40,126 bases of DNA from the NCBI RefSeq assembly GCF_000282455.1, contig NZ_AKJG01000107.1, forward strand, positions 1 through 40,126, read 5' to 3'. The notes under the pieces are model-generated. The model was not told the origin of the DNA, did not search any database, and saw nothing but the letters and a program-made list of their open reading frames with translations. The position numbers and the translations under genes are program-made. This document shows positions 24,690 to 32,722 of this stretch, one piece after another (the first letter of the stretch is position 1; every line of letters begins with the position of its first letter). Origin of the DNA: Pseudomonas sp. GM74. Lineage in GTDB: Bacteria; Pseudomonadota; Gammaproteobacteria; Pseudomonadales; Pseudomonadaceae.

Positions 24690-24863
24690 CTGTAGGAGCG
24701 AGCCTGCTCGCGATGAACGTCAACGATAACGCGGGCATTCTGAATAAACGCGTCGGACGTGAGTCCATCGCGAGCAGGCTCGCTCCTACAATGGTTCGGA
24801 GTCGTTCACAAAATCCGGGGCCACCTCTGCCCCCTGTGGGAGCGGGCTTGCTCGCGAAGGCGG
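24690..24863. repeat. Inverted REP pair and single REP at the right edge of the island
   Basis: 24690-24715 (tgtaggagcgagcctgctcg followed by cgatga) and 24768-24801 (its inverted mate, catcgcgagcaggctcgctc followed by ctacaatgg) form a REP doublet. A single REP (tgtgggagcgggcttgctcg) lies at 24835-24862. The same order, with the doublet collapsed, occurs at 14636-14734. Confidence 0.85.
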
Positions 24864-24873
24864 CCTCAAAAGC

Positions 24874-25203
24874 TCAGTAATCATCCCCGCATTCGGTGAT
24901 GTCTTTCTCCACCATCAACGCATCCGGACCCATCCCCGCCGGAAATTTCCCCTTCAGATTCCACGCAAACGCAATGATCTCGGCAATCGTCAGATACAGC
25001 TCCTGCGGAATGCTGTCCCCCAGTTCCATGCGCGCCAGCAGTCTCACCAACTCGGCATTTTCGTAGATCGGCACTTCGCAGTCGCGGGCGATCCGCAGGA
25101 TTTCTTCCGCCAGTTCTTCGTCGCCCTTGGCGGTGAGGGTAGGGGCGTGGGTGCCGTCGTATTTCAGGGCGATGGCCTGGCGTGGGGCGTTGGGGTTTTT
25201 CAT
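24874..25203 (-). CDS. FlhB-like C-terminal domain protein (export switch homologue)
   Basis: The 109-residue product corresponds to only the cytoplasmic C-terminal part of FlhB/YscU-type switch proteins (MKNPNAPRQAIALKYDG...GDEELAEEILRIARDCEVPI...NAELVRLLARMELGDSIP...YLTIAEIIAFAWNLKGK). Full-length FlhB would be about 380 residues with four membrane helices. The NPTH autocleavage motif is absent; the sequence begins beyond that point. Small stand-alone FlhB homologues are known beside fliK-like genes. The ATG overlaps the fliK-like stop (ATGA), so the two are co-translated. A role in export control is inferred. Confidence 0.88.
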   Translation of the reverse strand: MKNPNAPRQAIALKYDGTHAPTLTAKGDEELAEEILRIARDCEVPIYENAELVRLLARMELGDSIPQELYLTIAEIIAFAWNLKGKFPAGMGPDALMVEKDITECGDDY

Positions 25204-26774
25204 GCGGTTTCGTCGACCCAGCGTTGTTCGAGGCGGGTTTGGGGGCCTTGGGGCGGTGTGCCGAGGTGGCAGTCCAGGTCGCCGACGTTCAGGCCGGCGG
25301 AGAGCAAGCGGTCGCGCAGCCCGGCCAGGTTGTTTTCGATCAGGCTGGCGGTGTACGGCCGTTCGGCCCAGAGCTGGCTGGAGAGGCTGCCCTTGATCAG
25401 TTGCGCCTGGATTTGCAGGGGCCCCAAAGGCTCCATGGCGAAGGCCAGTTCGACTCGCCACAGCTGTTGCTTGGGTTCGCCTTGTTCGCGACGCTCCTTT
25501 GGCTGTTCTTTCTCGGGGGTGTCCTCGCGCTGGAACTTGATCTGCAAGGGCACGATGTCTTGCATGTTGCGCATCGGGATTTCCAGCTGCCAGGTGCTCA
25601 TCAGCCGTCCGTCGGCGGTGACGCCGGTTTGTTCCAGGCTCGACAGCTGATGGCTTTGCAGGCGTGAAACCGCAGCGGCGGCCAGGCGTAGCAAGTGTTC
25701 GAGGTCGTTTTCACCCTCGGCGCTTTGCAGAAGGCGTTCGGGCAGGGGGAAGCCGTTCGGCGACGGTTTGGCACTGACCTGGCCGAGCATGCCCAAAGCA
25801 TTGCGGACAAAATTCGGCATGGCCTGGGCCAGGGTGTTGGCGGTGATGATCGCGCCGAGGCTGGTGTTGGCCGGCAAACCCTGACTCAACTGCGCAACCA
25901 GTTTGAGCAGGTCGCCTTTCATGTCCGGCGCGAGTGTCGGGTTTTGCCCGTTCAGCAGTTTGCTTTCAAGGAACGCTCCACTGCTGGCCAGCGCCAGGAC
26001 CAGGCCCTTGGGGGTGCTCAGTTGCTGGACATCCGGCAGGCCGGCGAGCAACCGGGCAGCGGCGCTGCGCAGTTCGGTGGAGGTCTGGTCCGAGGGCGCA
26101 AGGTTCTGCAGGAGTTTGAGCAATCCGTCCAGCGAGCCTTGGCGGCTTTGCTGGTCGACCAGTTGCCGGGTGACCGCCAGTTGTTCCTGGCGGCTGCTCA
26201 GCGGCACGAATTTCAATGTCTGGCTGTCTTGCACCTGCGCGCTCAACAAGGTGCCGATGCGCAAGGGCTGCGGGCTGTCGATGCTCAGGGTGCTGCCGCT
26301 CAACGCGGTGTTGAGCAGGCTCACCATCGAGCGAAACACCATGGGCTGGCCGGGGACCTGCGGCAGCACTTGCGAGGTCAGCACCTTGCCCTGCAGCAGG
26401 GTGCCAACGGGCAGTTGCGCGGTGTCGAGGCGGGTGAGGGTGGCGACGCTGGAGGCAATGGCCTGTTGCACCGTCACGGCCAGGTTGCCGGCCGAGGGCT
26501 GGGTGACGACGAGCGTGGTGCCCTGGGCCAGCGGCTGATTGCTGGTGGTCTGGACCGTGGTCTGGCGGCCGCTGTCGAGGGTGACCTTGAGCAGCATCTG
26601 GAAAGTCTGGTCCGCCTGCTTGAGCGACAGTACTTCGGCCTGGGCGGTTTGACCGACGCTGATCAGCCCCTCCACCGGTGTCAGCAATTTGAGCAACTCG
26701 CCGCTGACCACCTGCGGGCGCGAAGTCGCCGGGAGGGTTTGCGGTAGCGGGAGGATGTTCATTTCGCCTGTCAT
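25200..26774 (-). CDS. fliK: FliK-like flagellar hook-length control protein
   Basis: The 524-residue product is rich in Gln, Leu and Ser, with a long low-complexity N-terminal part. The C-terminal Flg_hook-type domain (LMSTWQLEIPMRNMQDIVPLQ; LWRVELAFAMEPLGPLQIQAQ; LWAERPYTASLIENNLAGLRDRL) is the hallmark of FliK. FliK measures the hook and switches the export gate through FlhB, which fits the overlapping flhB-like gene downstream. Pseudomonads usually have another fliK elsewhere, so this may be a second copy; I cannot tell. The start could be MTGEMN or four codons later; neither has a strong ribosome site. It diverges from ccmA. Confidence 0.85.
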   Translation of the reverse strand: MTGEMNILPLPQTLPATSRPQVVSGELLKLLTPVEGLISVGQTAQAEVLSLKQADQTFQMLLKVTLDSGRQTTVQTTSNQPLAQGTTLVVTQPSAGNLAVTVQQAIASSVATLTRLDTAQLPVGTLLQGKVLTSQVLPQVPGQPMVFRSMVSLLNTALSGSTLSIDSPQPLRIGTLLSAQVQDSQTLKFVPLSSRQEQLAVTRQLVDQQSRQGSLDGLLKLLQNLAPSDQTSTELRSAAARLLAGLPDVQQLSTPKGLVLALASSGAFLESKLLNGQNPTLAPDMKGDLLKLVAQLSQGLPANTSLGAIITANTLAQAMPNFVRNALGMLGQVSAKPSPNGFPLPERLLQSAEGENDLEHLLRLAAAAVSRLQSHQLSSLEQTGVTADGRLMSTWQLEIPMRNMQDIVPLQIKFQREDTPEKEQPKERREQGEPKQQLWRVELAFAMEPLGPLQIQAQLIKGSLSSQLWAERPYTASLIENNLAGLRDRLLSAGLNVGDLDCHLGTPPQGPQTRLEQRWVDETA

Positions 26775-26802
26775 ACGCGGTCACAACCTGAGGAAAATGC
26801 AC

Positions 26803-26831
26803 TCTTTAGAGTAAGGCATGGCATGTATAAT
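26803..26831 (+). promoter_or_regulatory. Putative sigma-70 promoter of the ccm operon
   Basis: A perfect -10 box TATAAT lies at 26826-26831 in the divergent fliK-ccmA spacer, preceded by TG. The -35 region about 17 bp upstream (near TCTTTA) is poor. It would give a leader of about 135 nt before ccmA. Confidence 0.45.
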
Positions 26832-26972
26832 GCCGCGCCGTTGTATCCAAAAATGGCAAAACTTTGCAATTGTTTGACGCAGCTCTCTAGAACAAGACGT
26901 CATTGCATCTATGCTGCATCTCTTTAACGGCCGCGCCAGAGCCGACTTGAACCGTATAAGGCCCGTGAACCC

Positions 26973-27608
26973 TTGACCAGTCCAGTCCTGCAAACCGTTG
27001 CCCTTGCCTGTGAGCGAGACCTTCGGCTGCTCTTCGAAAATCTCGATTTGCGACTGGCCAGTGGCGAAATGGTACAAATCAGCGGACCCAACGGCAGCGG
27101 CAAGACCAGCCTGTTGCGCCTGCTCTCGGGGCTGATGCAGCCGACCGCCGGTCAGGTGCTGCTCAATGGCCAGCCGCTGAACGAGCAACGCGGCGAACTG
27201 GCGCGCAACCTGCTGTGGATCGGCCATGCCGCCGGGATCAAGGATCTGCTGACGCCGGAAGAGAACCTGAGCTGGCTGTGCGCCTTGCATCACCCGGCGA
27301 CCCATGCGGCGATCTGGCAGGCGCTGGCCGCGGTCGGGCTGCGCGGATTCGAGGATGTGCCTTGCCACACCCTGTCTGCCGGTCAACAGCGTCGTGTCGC
27401 CCTGGCGCGCCTGTATCTGGACAGTCCGCCGCTGTGGATCCTCGATGAACCCTTTACCGCCCTCGACAAGCAGGGCGTGGCACAGCTTGAATCTCATCTG
27501 GCCGGCCACTGCGAACGCGGCGGCATGGTGGTGTTGACCACCCACCACACGCTGAGCCGGATGCCGGCCGGTTATCGCGATATCGATCTGGGGAGCTGGG
27601 CCGTATGA
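26973..27608 (+). CDS. ccmA: Heme exporter ATP-binding protein CcmA
   Basis: CcmA is the ABC ATPase of the CcmABCD complex that releases heme-loaded CcmE for cytochrome c maturation. The 211-residue product has Walker A GPNGSGKT at 38-45, the signature LSAGQQRRVALARL, and Walker B LWILDEPF. The start is TTG (MTSPVLQTVALACERD), matching the family N-terminus; the only nearby GTG runs into a stop. The stop overlaps the ccmB ATG by 4 bp. Confidence 0.95.
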   Translation: MTSPVLQTVALACERDLRLLFENLDLRLASGEMVQISGPNGSGKTSLLRLLSGLMQPTAGQVLLNGQPLNEQRGELARNLLWIGHAAGIKDLLTPEENLSWLCALHHPATHAAIWQALAAVGLRGFEDVPCHTLSAGQQRRVALARLYLDSPPLWILDEPFTALDKQGVAQLESHLAGHCERGGMVVLTTHHTLSRMPAGYRDIDLGSWAV

Positions 27609-28273
27609 GTGTTTTCGGCCTGTTGGTCGCCCGCGAGGCTCGTCTGCTGATCCGTCGCCCGGCGGAACTGGCCAATCCGCTCGTCTTCTTCGCGATCGTC
27701 GTTTCGCTGTTCCCGTTGGCCGTCGGACCTGAGTCTCAATTGTTGCAAACCTTGTCTCCGGGGTTGGTCTGGGTGGCGGCACTTTTATCGGTCCTGCTCT
27801 CGCTGGACGGGCTTTTCCGCAGTGATTTCGAAGACGGATCCCTTGAACAGTGGGTCCTTTCGCCGCACCCCCTGCCTCTTCTGGTTTTGGCCAAGGTGCT
27901 GGCACACTGGGCTTTTTCCGGCCTGGCACTGGTTTTGCTGGCACCCTTGCTGGCGCTGATGCTCGGTTTGCCTGCCGCCTGTCTGCCGGTGTTGCTGCTT
28001 TCGTTGCTGCTCGGTACACCGGTACTGAGCCTGCTCGGTGCGGTGGGCGCGGCGCTGACGGTCGGTTTGAAGCGCGGTGGCCTGTTGCTGGCACTGCTGA
28101 TTCTGCCGTTGTACATCCCTGTGTTGATCCTTGGCAGTGGCGCCTTGCAGGCTGCCTTGCAGGGGATGCCGGCGACCGGTTATCTCCTGTGGCTTGGCAG
28201 CCTGACCGCCCTGGCGATAACCCTGACACCTTTTGCAATAGCCGCTGGCCTGAAGATCAGCGTCGGCGAATAA
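27605..28273 (+). CDS. ccmB: Heme exporter permease CcmB
   Basis: CcmB is the membrane subunit of the CcmABCD transporter-like complex. The 222-residue product is nearly all hydrophobic, with about six membrane segments (LANPLVFFAIVVSLFPLAVG; LVWVAALLSVLLSL; ALVLLAPLLALMLGLP), and an N-terminal cytoplasmic stretch with REARLLIRRPAE. It overlaps ccmA and is 73 bp before ccmC. Confidence 0.95.
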   Translation: MSVFGLLVAREARLLIRRPAELANPLVFFAIVVSLFPLAVGPESQLLQTLSPGLVWVAALLSVLLSLDGLFRSDFEDGSLEQWVLSPHPLPLLVLAKVLAHWAFSGLALVLLAPLLALMLGLPAACLPVLLLSLLLGTPVLSLLGAVGAALTVGLKRGGLLLALLILPLYIPVLILGSGALQAALQGMPATGYLLWLGSLTALAITLTPFAIAAGLKISVGE

Positions 28274-28346
28274 TGAGGTCTGGTTAAAAAATGACCAGCA
28301 AAGACCCTGGCTCTTCACAGTAAAGAGCAACCGTGATGGAAACAGT

Positions 28347-29102
28347 ATGAACTGGACGTGGTTTCACAAGCTCGGCTCGCCCAAATGGTTTTACGGCATC
28401 AGCGGCAAAATGCTGCCCTGGCTGAGCGTCGCGGCGTTGCTGCTGATCAGCGTTGGCGTGGTCTGGGGCCTGGCCTTTGCGCCGCCGGACTACCAGCAGG
28501 GCAACAGCTTCCGCATCATCTATATCCACGTTCCGGCCGCCATGCTGGCGCAGTCCATCTACGTGATGCTGGCGGTGTGCGGCATCGTCGGGCTGGTATG
28601 GAAGATGAAGCTGGCCGACGTCGCCCTGCAATGCGCGGCGCCCATCGGTGCCTGGATGACCGCGGTGGCGCTGGTCACCGGGGCGATCTGGGGCAAGCCG
28701 ACCTGGGGCTCGTGGTGGGTCTGGGATGCACGCCTTACGTCCATGCTTATCCTGCTTTTCCTGTACTTCGGTCTCATTGCATTGGGCAACGCCATCAGCA
28801 ATCGTGACAGCGCGGCCAAGGCCTGTGCGGTGCTGGCGATTGTCGGCGTGATCAACATCCCGATCATCAAGTACTCGGTGGAGTGGTGGAACACCCTGCA
28901 CCAGGGCGCGACCTTCACCCTCACCGAGAAACCGGCAATGCCTGCCGAAATGTGGCTGCCATTGCTGCTGACAGCGTTGGGTTTCTACTGTTTCTTCGGC
29001 GCGGTCCTGCTGTTGCGCATGCGGCTTGAAGTGCTCAAGCGCGAAGCCCGGGCCAGTTGGGTCAAGGCCGAAGTGGAAACCAGTCTGGAGGTTGCTCGAT
29101 GA
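28347..29102 (+). CDS. ccmC: Heme-handling protein CcmC
   Basis: CcmC binds heme in the outer leaflet of the inner membrane and delivers it to CcmE. The 251-residue product has six membrane segments and the tryptophan-rich WWD motif (WGKPTWGSWWVWDARLTSML). Histidines flanking it (IYIHVPAAMLAQSIY; WWNTLHQGATF) are the expected heme ligands. ATG after a GGAAACAG site. The stop overlaps the ccmD ATG. Confidence 0.96.
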   Translation: MNWTWFHKLGSPKWFYGISGKMLPWLSVAALLLISVGVVWGLAFAPPDYQQGNSFRIIYIHVPAAMLAQSIYVMLAVCGIVGLVWKMKLADVALQCAAPIGAWMTAVALVTGAIWGKPTWGSWWVWDARLTSMLILLFLYFGLIALGNAISNRDSAAKACAVLAIVGVINIPIIKYSVEWWNTLHQGATFTLTEKPAMPAEMWLPLLLTALGFYCFFGAVLLLRMRLEVLKREARASWVKAEVETSLEVAR

Positions 29103-29275
29103 GTTTTGCTTCATTCGGCGACTTCATCGCCATGGGCCATCATGGCCTGTATGTCTGGTCAGCCTATGGCATCTGCCTGGCGGTACTGGCCCTCAACGTG
29201 GCGGCGCCGATCCTGGCCCGCAAGCGGTATCTGCAACAAGAGGCGCGTCGTCTGCGCCGGGAGAACGGCAAGTGA
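29099..29275 (+). CDS. ccmD: Heme exporter small subunit CcmD
   Basis: CcmD is a short single-span protein needed to release holo-CcmE from CcmABC. The 58-residue product has one membrane helix (GLYVWSAYGICLAVLALNVA) followed by a basic tail (RRLRRENGK). The ATG overlaps the ccmC stop (ATGA), and its own stop overlaps the ccmE start (GTGA). Translation is therefore coupled on both sides. Confidence 0.93.
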   Translation: MSFASFGDFIAMGHHGLYVWSAYGICLAVLALNVAAPILARKRYLQQEARRLRRENGK

Positions 29276-29727
29276 ATCCGCTGCGCAAAAAGCGTCTTAT
29301 CATCATTCTCGCGATCCTGGTCGGGGTCGGCGCTGCCGTCGGCCTGGCCCTGAGCGCCCTGCAGCAGAACATCAACCTGTTTTACACACCGACCCAGATC
29401 GCCAACGGCGAAGCCCCGCAAGACACGCGCATTCGTGCCGGCGGCATGGTCGAGGCCGGTTCCTTGCAGCGCTCCGGCGACTCGCTGGACGTGAAGTTTG
29501 TCGTCACCGACTTCAACAAATCCGTGACCATCACCTATCGCGGCATCCTGCCGGACCTGTTCCGCGAAGGGCAGGGCATCGTTGCCCTGGGCAAGCTCAA
29601 CGCCGATGGTGTGGTGGTGGCCGATGAAGTGCTGGCCAAGCACGACGAGAAGTACATGCCGCCGGAAGTGACCAAGGCGTTGAAAGACAGCGGCCAATCG
29701 GCACCCACTCCCGCGAAAGAGGGCTAA
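29272..29727 (+). CDS. ccmE: Heme chaperone CcmE
   Basis: CcmE carries heme covalently in the periplasm to the CcmF ligase. The 151-residue product has an N-terminal membrane anchor (RLIIILAILVGVGAAVGLAL), the OB-fold core, and the heme-binding histidine H124 with Y128 in LAKHDEKYMPPEV. The GTG giving MNPLRKKRL overlaps the ccmD stop and matches the family start. Confidence 0.96.
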   Translation: MNPLRKKRLIIILAILVGVGAAVGLALSALQQNINLFYTPTQIANGEAPQDTRIRAGGMVEAGSLQRSGDSLDVKFVVTDFNKSVTITYRGILPDLFREGQGIVALGKLNADGVVVADEVLAKHDEKYMPPEVTKALKDSGQSAPTPAKEG

Positions 29728-29730
29728 CTG

Positions 29731-31719
29731 ATGACAGCTGGAATCTTCATCCCCGAATTGGGCCACCTGGCCATGATCCTGGCGCTGTGTTTCGCGCTGG
29801 TTCAGGCCGTGGTGCCATTGGTCGGTGCCTGGCGCGGTGACCGCTTCTGGATGAGCCTGGCCCAGCCGGCCGCGTGGGGGCAGTTCGCGTTTTTGCTGTT
29901 CGCCTTCGGTTGCCTGACCTACGCCTTCATGGTCGATGACTTCTCCGTGGCCTATGTGGCCAACAACTCCAATAGCGCCTTGCCGTGGTACTACAAATTC
30001 AGCGCCGTGTGGGGTGCCCACGAAGGTTCCCTGCTGTTGTGGGCCTTGATTCTCGGCGGCTGGACGTTCGCGGTGTCGGTGTTTTCCCGGCAATTGCCGC
30101 AGGTCATGCTGGCCCGCGTGCTGGCGGTGATGGGCATGATCAGCACCGGATTTATGCTGTTCCTGATCATGACCTCCAACCCGTTCAAGCGCATTCTGCC
30201 GCAGATGCCCACCGACGGTGCCGACCTCAACCCGCTGCTGCAAGACATCGGCCTGATCGTTCACCCGCCGATGCTGTACATGGGTTACGTCGGTTTCTCC
30301 GTGGCGTTTGCCTTCGCCATCGCCGCGTTGATGGGCGGTCGCCTGGATGCGGCGTGGGCGCGCTGGTCGCGTCCGTGGACTATCGTCGCCTGGGCATTCC
30401 TCGGCATTGGCATCACCCTCGGTTCGTGGTGGGCGTACTACGAACTCGGCTGGGGTGGCTGGTGGTTCTGGGACCCGGTGGAAAACGCCTCGTTCATGCC
30501 ATGGCTGGTGGGCACCGCACTGATTCACTCGTTGGCGGTCACGGAAAAACGTGGCGTGTTCAAGAGCTGGACCGTGTTGCTGGCCATCGCCGCATTTTCC
30601 TTGAGTCTGCTGGGCACCTTCCTCGTGCGTTCCGGCGTGCTGACCTCGGTGCACGCCTTTGCGTCCGATCCGGAGCGCGGGGTGTTCATCCTGATTTTCC
30701 TGCTGTTCGTGGTCGGTGGTTCGCTGACGCTGTTCGCCCTGCGCGCACCGGTGGTCAAGAGCCAGGTGGGCTTCAACCTCTGGTCCCGGGAAACCCTGTT
30801 GCTGGGTAACAACCTGGTGTTGGTGGTGGCGGCTTCGATGATCCTGCTCGGCACCTTGTACCCGCTGATTCTCGATGCCATGACCGGGGCCAAGTTGTCG
30901 GTTGGCCCGCCGTACTTCAACGCGCTGTTCATTCCGTTGATGGCGTTGCTGATGGTGGTGATGGCGGTCGGCGTGATCGTGCGCTGGAAAGACACACCGG
31001 TGAAATGGCTGGTGAGCATGCTGACCCCGGTTCTGCTCGGCAGCGCCGCGCTGGCAGTCGTGGCCGGCGTCGCCTACGGCGATTTCAACTGGGCCGTGCT
31101 CGCGACCTTCATGCTCGCCGCCTGGGTGTTGCTGGCCGGCGTGCGTGACATCTTCGACAAGACCCGCCACAAGGGCCTGATCAAGGGCCTGCCAACCCTG
31201 ACCCGCAGCTACTGGGGCATGCAGGTCGCGCACCTGGGCATTGCCGTGTGTGCGCTGGGTGTCGTGCTGTCGAGCCAGAACAGTGCCGAGCGCGACCTGC
31301 GCCTGGCGCCGGGCGAATCCATGGACCTGGGCGGCTATCAGTTCGTCTTTGAAGGTGCCAAACACTTCGAAGGCCCCAACTTCACTTCCGACAAAGGCAC
31401 CGTGCGGGTGATCCGCAACGGCAAGGAAATCAGCGTGCTGCACCCGGAAAAACGCCTCTATACCGTACAGAACTCGGTGATGACCGAAGCCGGCATCGAC
31501 GCCGGCTTCACTCGCGACCTCTATGTCGCCCTCGGTGAACCGCTGGGCAACGGCGCCTGGGCTGTGCGCGTGCATGTCAAGCCGTTCGTGCGCTGGATCT
31601 GGTTCGGTGGTCTGCTGACAGGTGCAGGCGGGTTGTTGGCGGCGCTGGATCGGCGTTATCGGGTCAAGGTCAAAAGCCGCGTGCGCGAAGCACTGGGCAT
31701 GTCGGGAGCCACTGCATGA
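29731..31719 (+). CDS. ccmF: Heme lyase subunit CcmF
   Basis: CcmF is the core of the cytochrome c heme ligase. The 662-residue product has many membrane segments, the WWD motif (WGGWWFWDPVENASFMPWLV), and heme-ligand histidines in typical positions (VWGAHEGSLLLW; LIVHPPMLYMGYVG). The ATG lies 3 bp after ccmE; the stop overlaps ccmG. Confidence 0.97.
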   Translation: MTAGIFIPELGHLAMILALCFALVQAVVPLVGAWRGDRFWMSLAQPAAWGQFAFLLFAFGCLTYAFMVDDFSVAYVANNSNSALPWYYKFSAVWGAHEGSLLLWALILGGWTFAVSVFSRQLPQVMLARVLAVMGMISTGFMLFLIMTSNPFKRILPQMPTDGADLNPLLQDIGLIVHPPMLYMGYVGFSVAFAFAIAALMGGRLDAAWARWSRPWTIVAWAFLGIGITLGSWWAYYELGWGGWWFWDPVENASFMPWLVGTALIHSLAVTEKRGVFKSWTVLLAIAAFSLSLLGTFLVRSGVLTSVHAFASDPERGVFILIFLLFVVGGSLTLFALRAPVVKSQVGFNLWSRETLLLGNNLVLVVAASMILLGTLYPLILDAMTGAKLSVGPPYFNALFIPLMALLMVVMAVGVIVRWKDTPVKWLVSMLTPVLLGSAALAVVAGVAYGDFNWAVLATFMLAAWVLLAGVRDIFDKTRHKGLIKGLPTLTRSYWGMQVAHLGIAVCALGVVLSSQNSAERDLRLAPGESMDLGGYQFVFEGAKHFEGPNFTSDKGTVRVIRNGKEISVLHPEKRLYTVQNSVMTEAGIDAGFTRDLYVALGEPLGNGAWAVRVHVKPFVRWIWFGGLLTGAGGLLAALDRRYRVKVKSRVREALGMSGATA

Positions 31720-32252
31720 AGCGTTGGTTGATGTTGTTGCCACTGGCGATTTTTCTGGTGGTTGCTGTATTCCTTTACCGAGGGTTGTACCTGGATCCGG
31801 CCGAGCTGCCTTCGGCCATGATCGACAAGCCGTTCCCGGCGTTTTCCCTGCCGTCGGTGCAGGGCGACAAGACCCTGACCCGCGCCGACATTCTGGGCAA
31901 GCCGGCGCTGGTCAACGTCTGGGGCACCTGGTGCATTTCCTGCCGGGTCGAGCACCCGGTGCTGAACAAGCTGGCCCAGCAAGGCGTGGTGATCTACGGC
32001 ATCAACTACAAGGACATCAACGCCGATGCCTTGAAGTGGCTGACGGACTTCCACAACCCCTATGTACTGGATATTCGTGACGACGCAGGCTCGCTGGGCC
32101 TGAACCTCGGCGTGTACGGCGCACCGGAAACCTTCTTCATCGACGCCAAGGGCATCATCCGTGACAAGTTCGTCGGCGTGATCGACGAGCAGGTCTGGCG
32201 CGAAAAACTGGCGGCCAAGTACCAGGCGCTGGTCGACGAGGCCAAGCCATGA
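31716..32252 (+). CDS. ccmG: Cytochrome c maturation thioredoxin CcmG/DsbE
   Basis: CcmG is a membrane-anchored periplasmic thioredoxin that keeps apocytochrome c cysteines reduced. The 178-residue product has an N-terminal anchor (LMLLPLAIFLVVAVFLY) and the active site WCISC (C73, C76) in VWGTWCISCRVEHPVL. The cis-proline region is YGAPETFFID. It overlaps ccmF (ATGA) and ccmH (ATGA). Confidence 0.96.
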   Translation: MKRWLMLLPLAIFLVVAVFLYRGLYLDPAELPSAMIDKPFPAFSLPSVQGDKTLTRADILGKPALVNVWGTWCISCRVEHPVLNKLAQQGVVIYGINYKDINADALKWLTDFHNPYVLDIRDDAGSLGLNLGVYGAPETFFIDAKGIIRDKFVGVIDEQVWREKLAAKYQALVDEAKP

Positions 32253-32722
32253 AGCGCTGGATCGCTGCCGTTGCTCTGGGCTTGAGCCTGGCGGGCGTGA
32301 CCCACGCGGCTATCGACACCTACGAGTTTGCCAAGGAAGAGGATCGCGAGCGTTTCCGCGAGCTGACCAAGGAGCTGCGTTGCCCCAAGTGCCAGAATCA
32401 GGACATCGCCGATTCCAACGCACCGATTGCCGCCGACCTGCGCAAAGAGATATTCCGCATGCTCGGCGAGGGCAAGGACAACCAGCAGATCATCGACTTC
32501 ATGGTCGATCGCTACGGTGATTTCGTCCGCTACAAGCCTGCGCTCAACGCCAAGACCGCCTTGCTCTGGTTCGGCCCTGCCGGCCTGCTGCTGGGCGGTG
32601 TCGTGATCATCGCGGTGATCGTCCGCCGTCGTCGCGTGCAACGCGCCGGCACCCCGGGCTCGCTTTCTGCCGAGGAGCGCTCGCGCCTCGACCACCTGTT
32701 GGATAAAACCAAGAATGATTGA
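32249..32722 (+). CDS. ccmH: Cytochrome c maturation protein CcmH
   Basis: CcmH is the thiol reductant partner of CcmG. The 157-residue product has a cleavable signal (VALGLSLAGVTHA), the redox motif LRCPKCQNQ (C45, C48), and one C-terminal membrane segment (LLWFGPAGLLLGGVVIIAVI). This is the short Pseudomonas form, with the TPR part encoded separately as ccmI. The last 8 bp overlap ccmI. Confidence 0.95.
   Translation: MKRWIAAVALGLSLAGVTHAAIDTYEFAKEEDRERFRELTKELRCPKCQNQDIADSNAPIAADLRKEIFRMLGEGKDNQQIIDFMVDRYGDFVRYKPALNAKTALLWFGPAGLLLGGVVIIAVIVRRRRVQRAGTPGSLSAEERSRLDHLLDKTKND

Noticed and set aside
24590..24880. 96-codon frame at the right edge of the island
   Set aside because: Remnant of DUF2802 continuing into REP DNA; kept only as a pseudogene fragment.
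29164..31743. 859-codon open frame on the minus strand opposite ccmE-ccmF
   Set aside because: It is a shadow of GC-rich codon use in ccmE-ccmF; His/Gln/Arg-rich product with no domain, and both plus-strand genes are certain.
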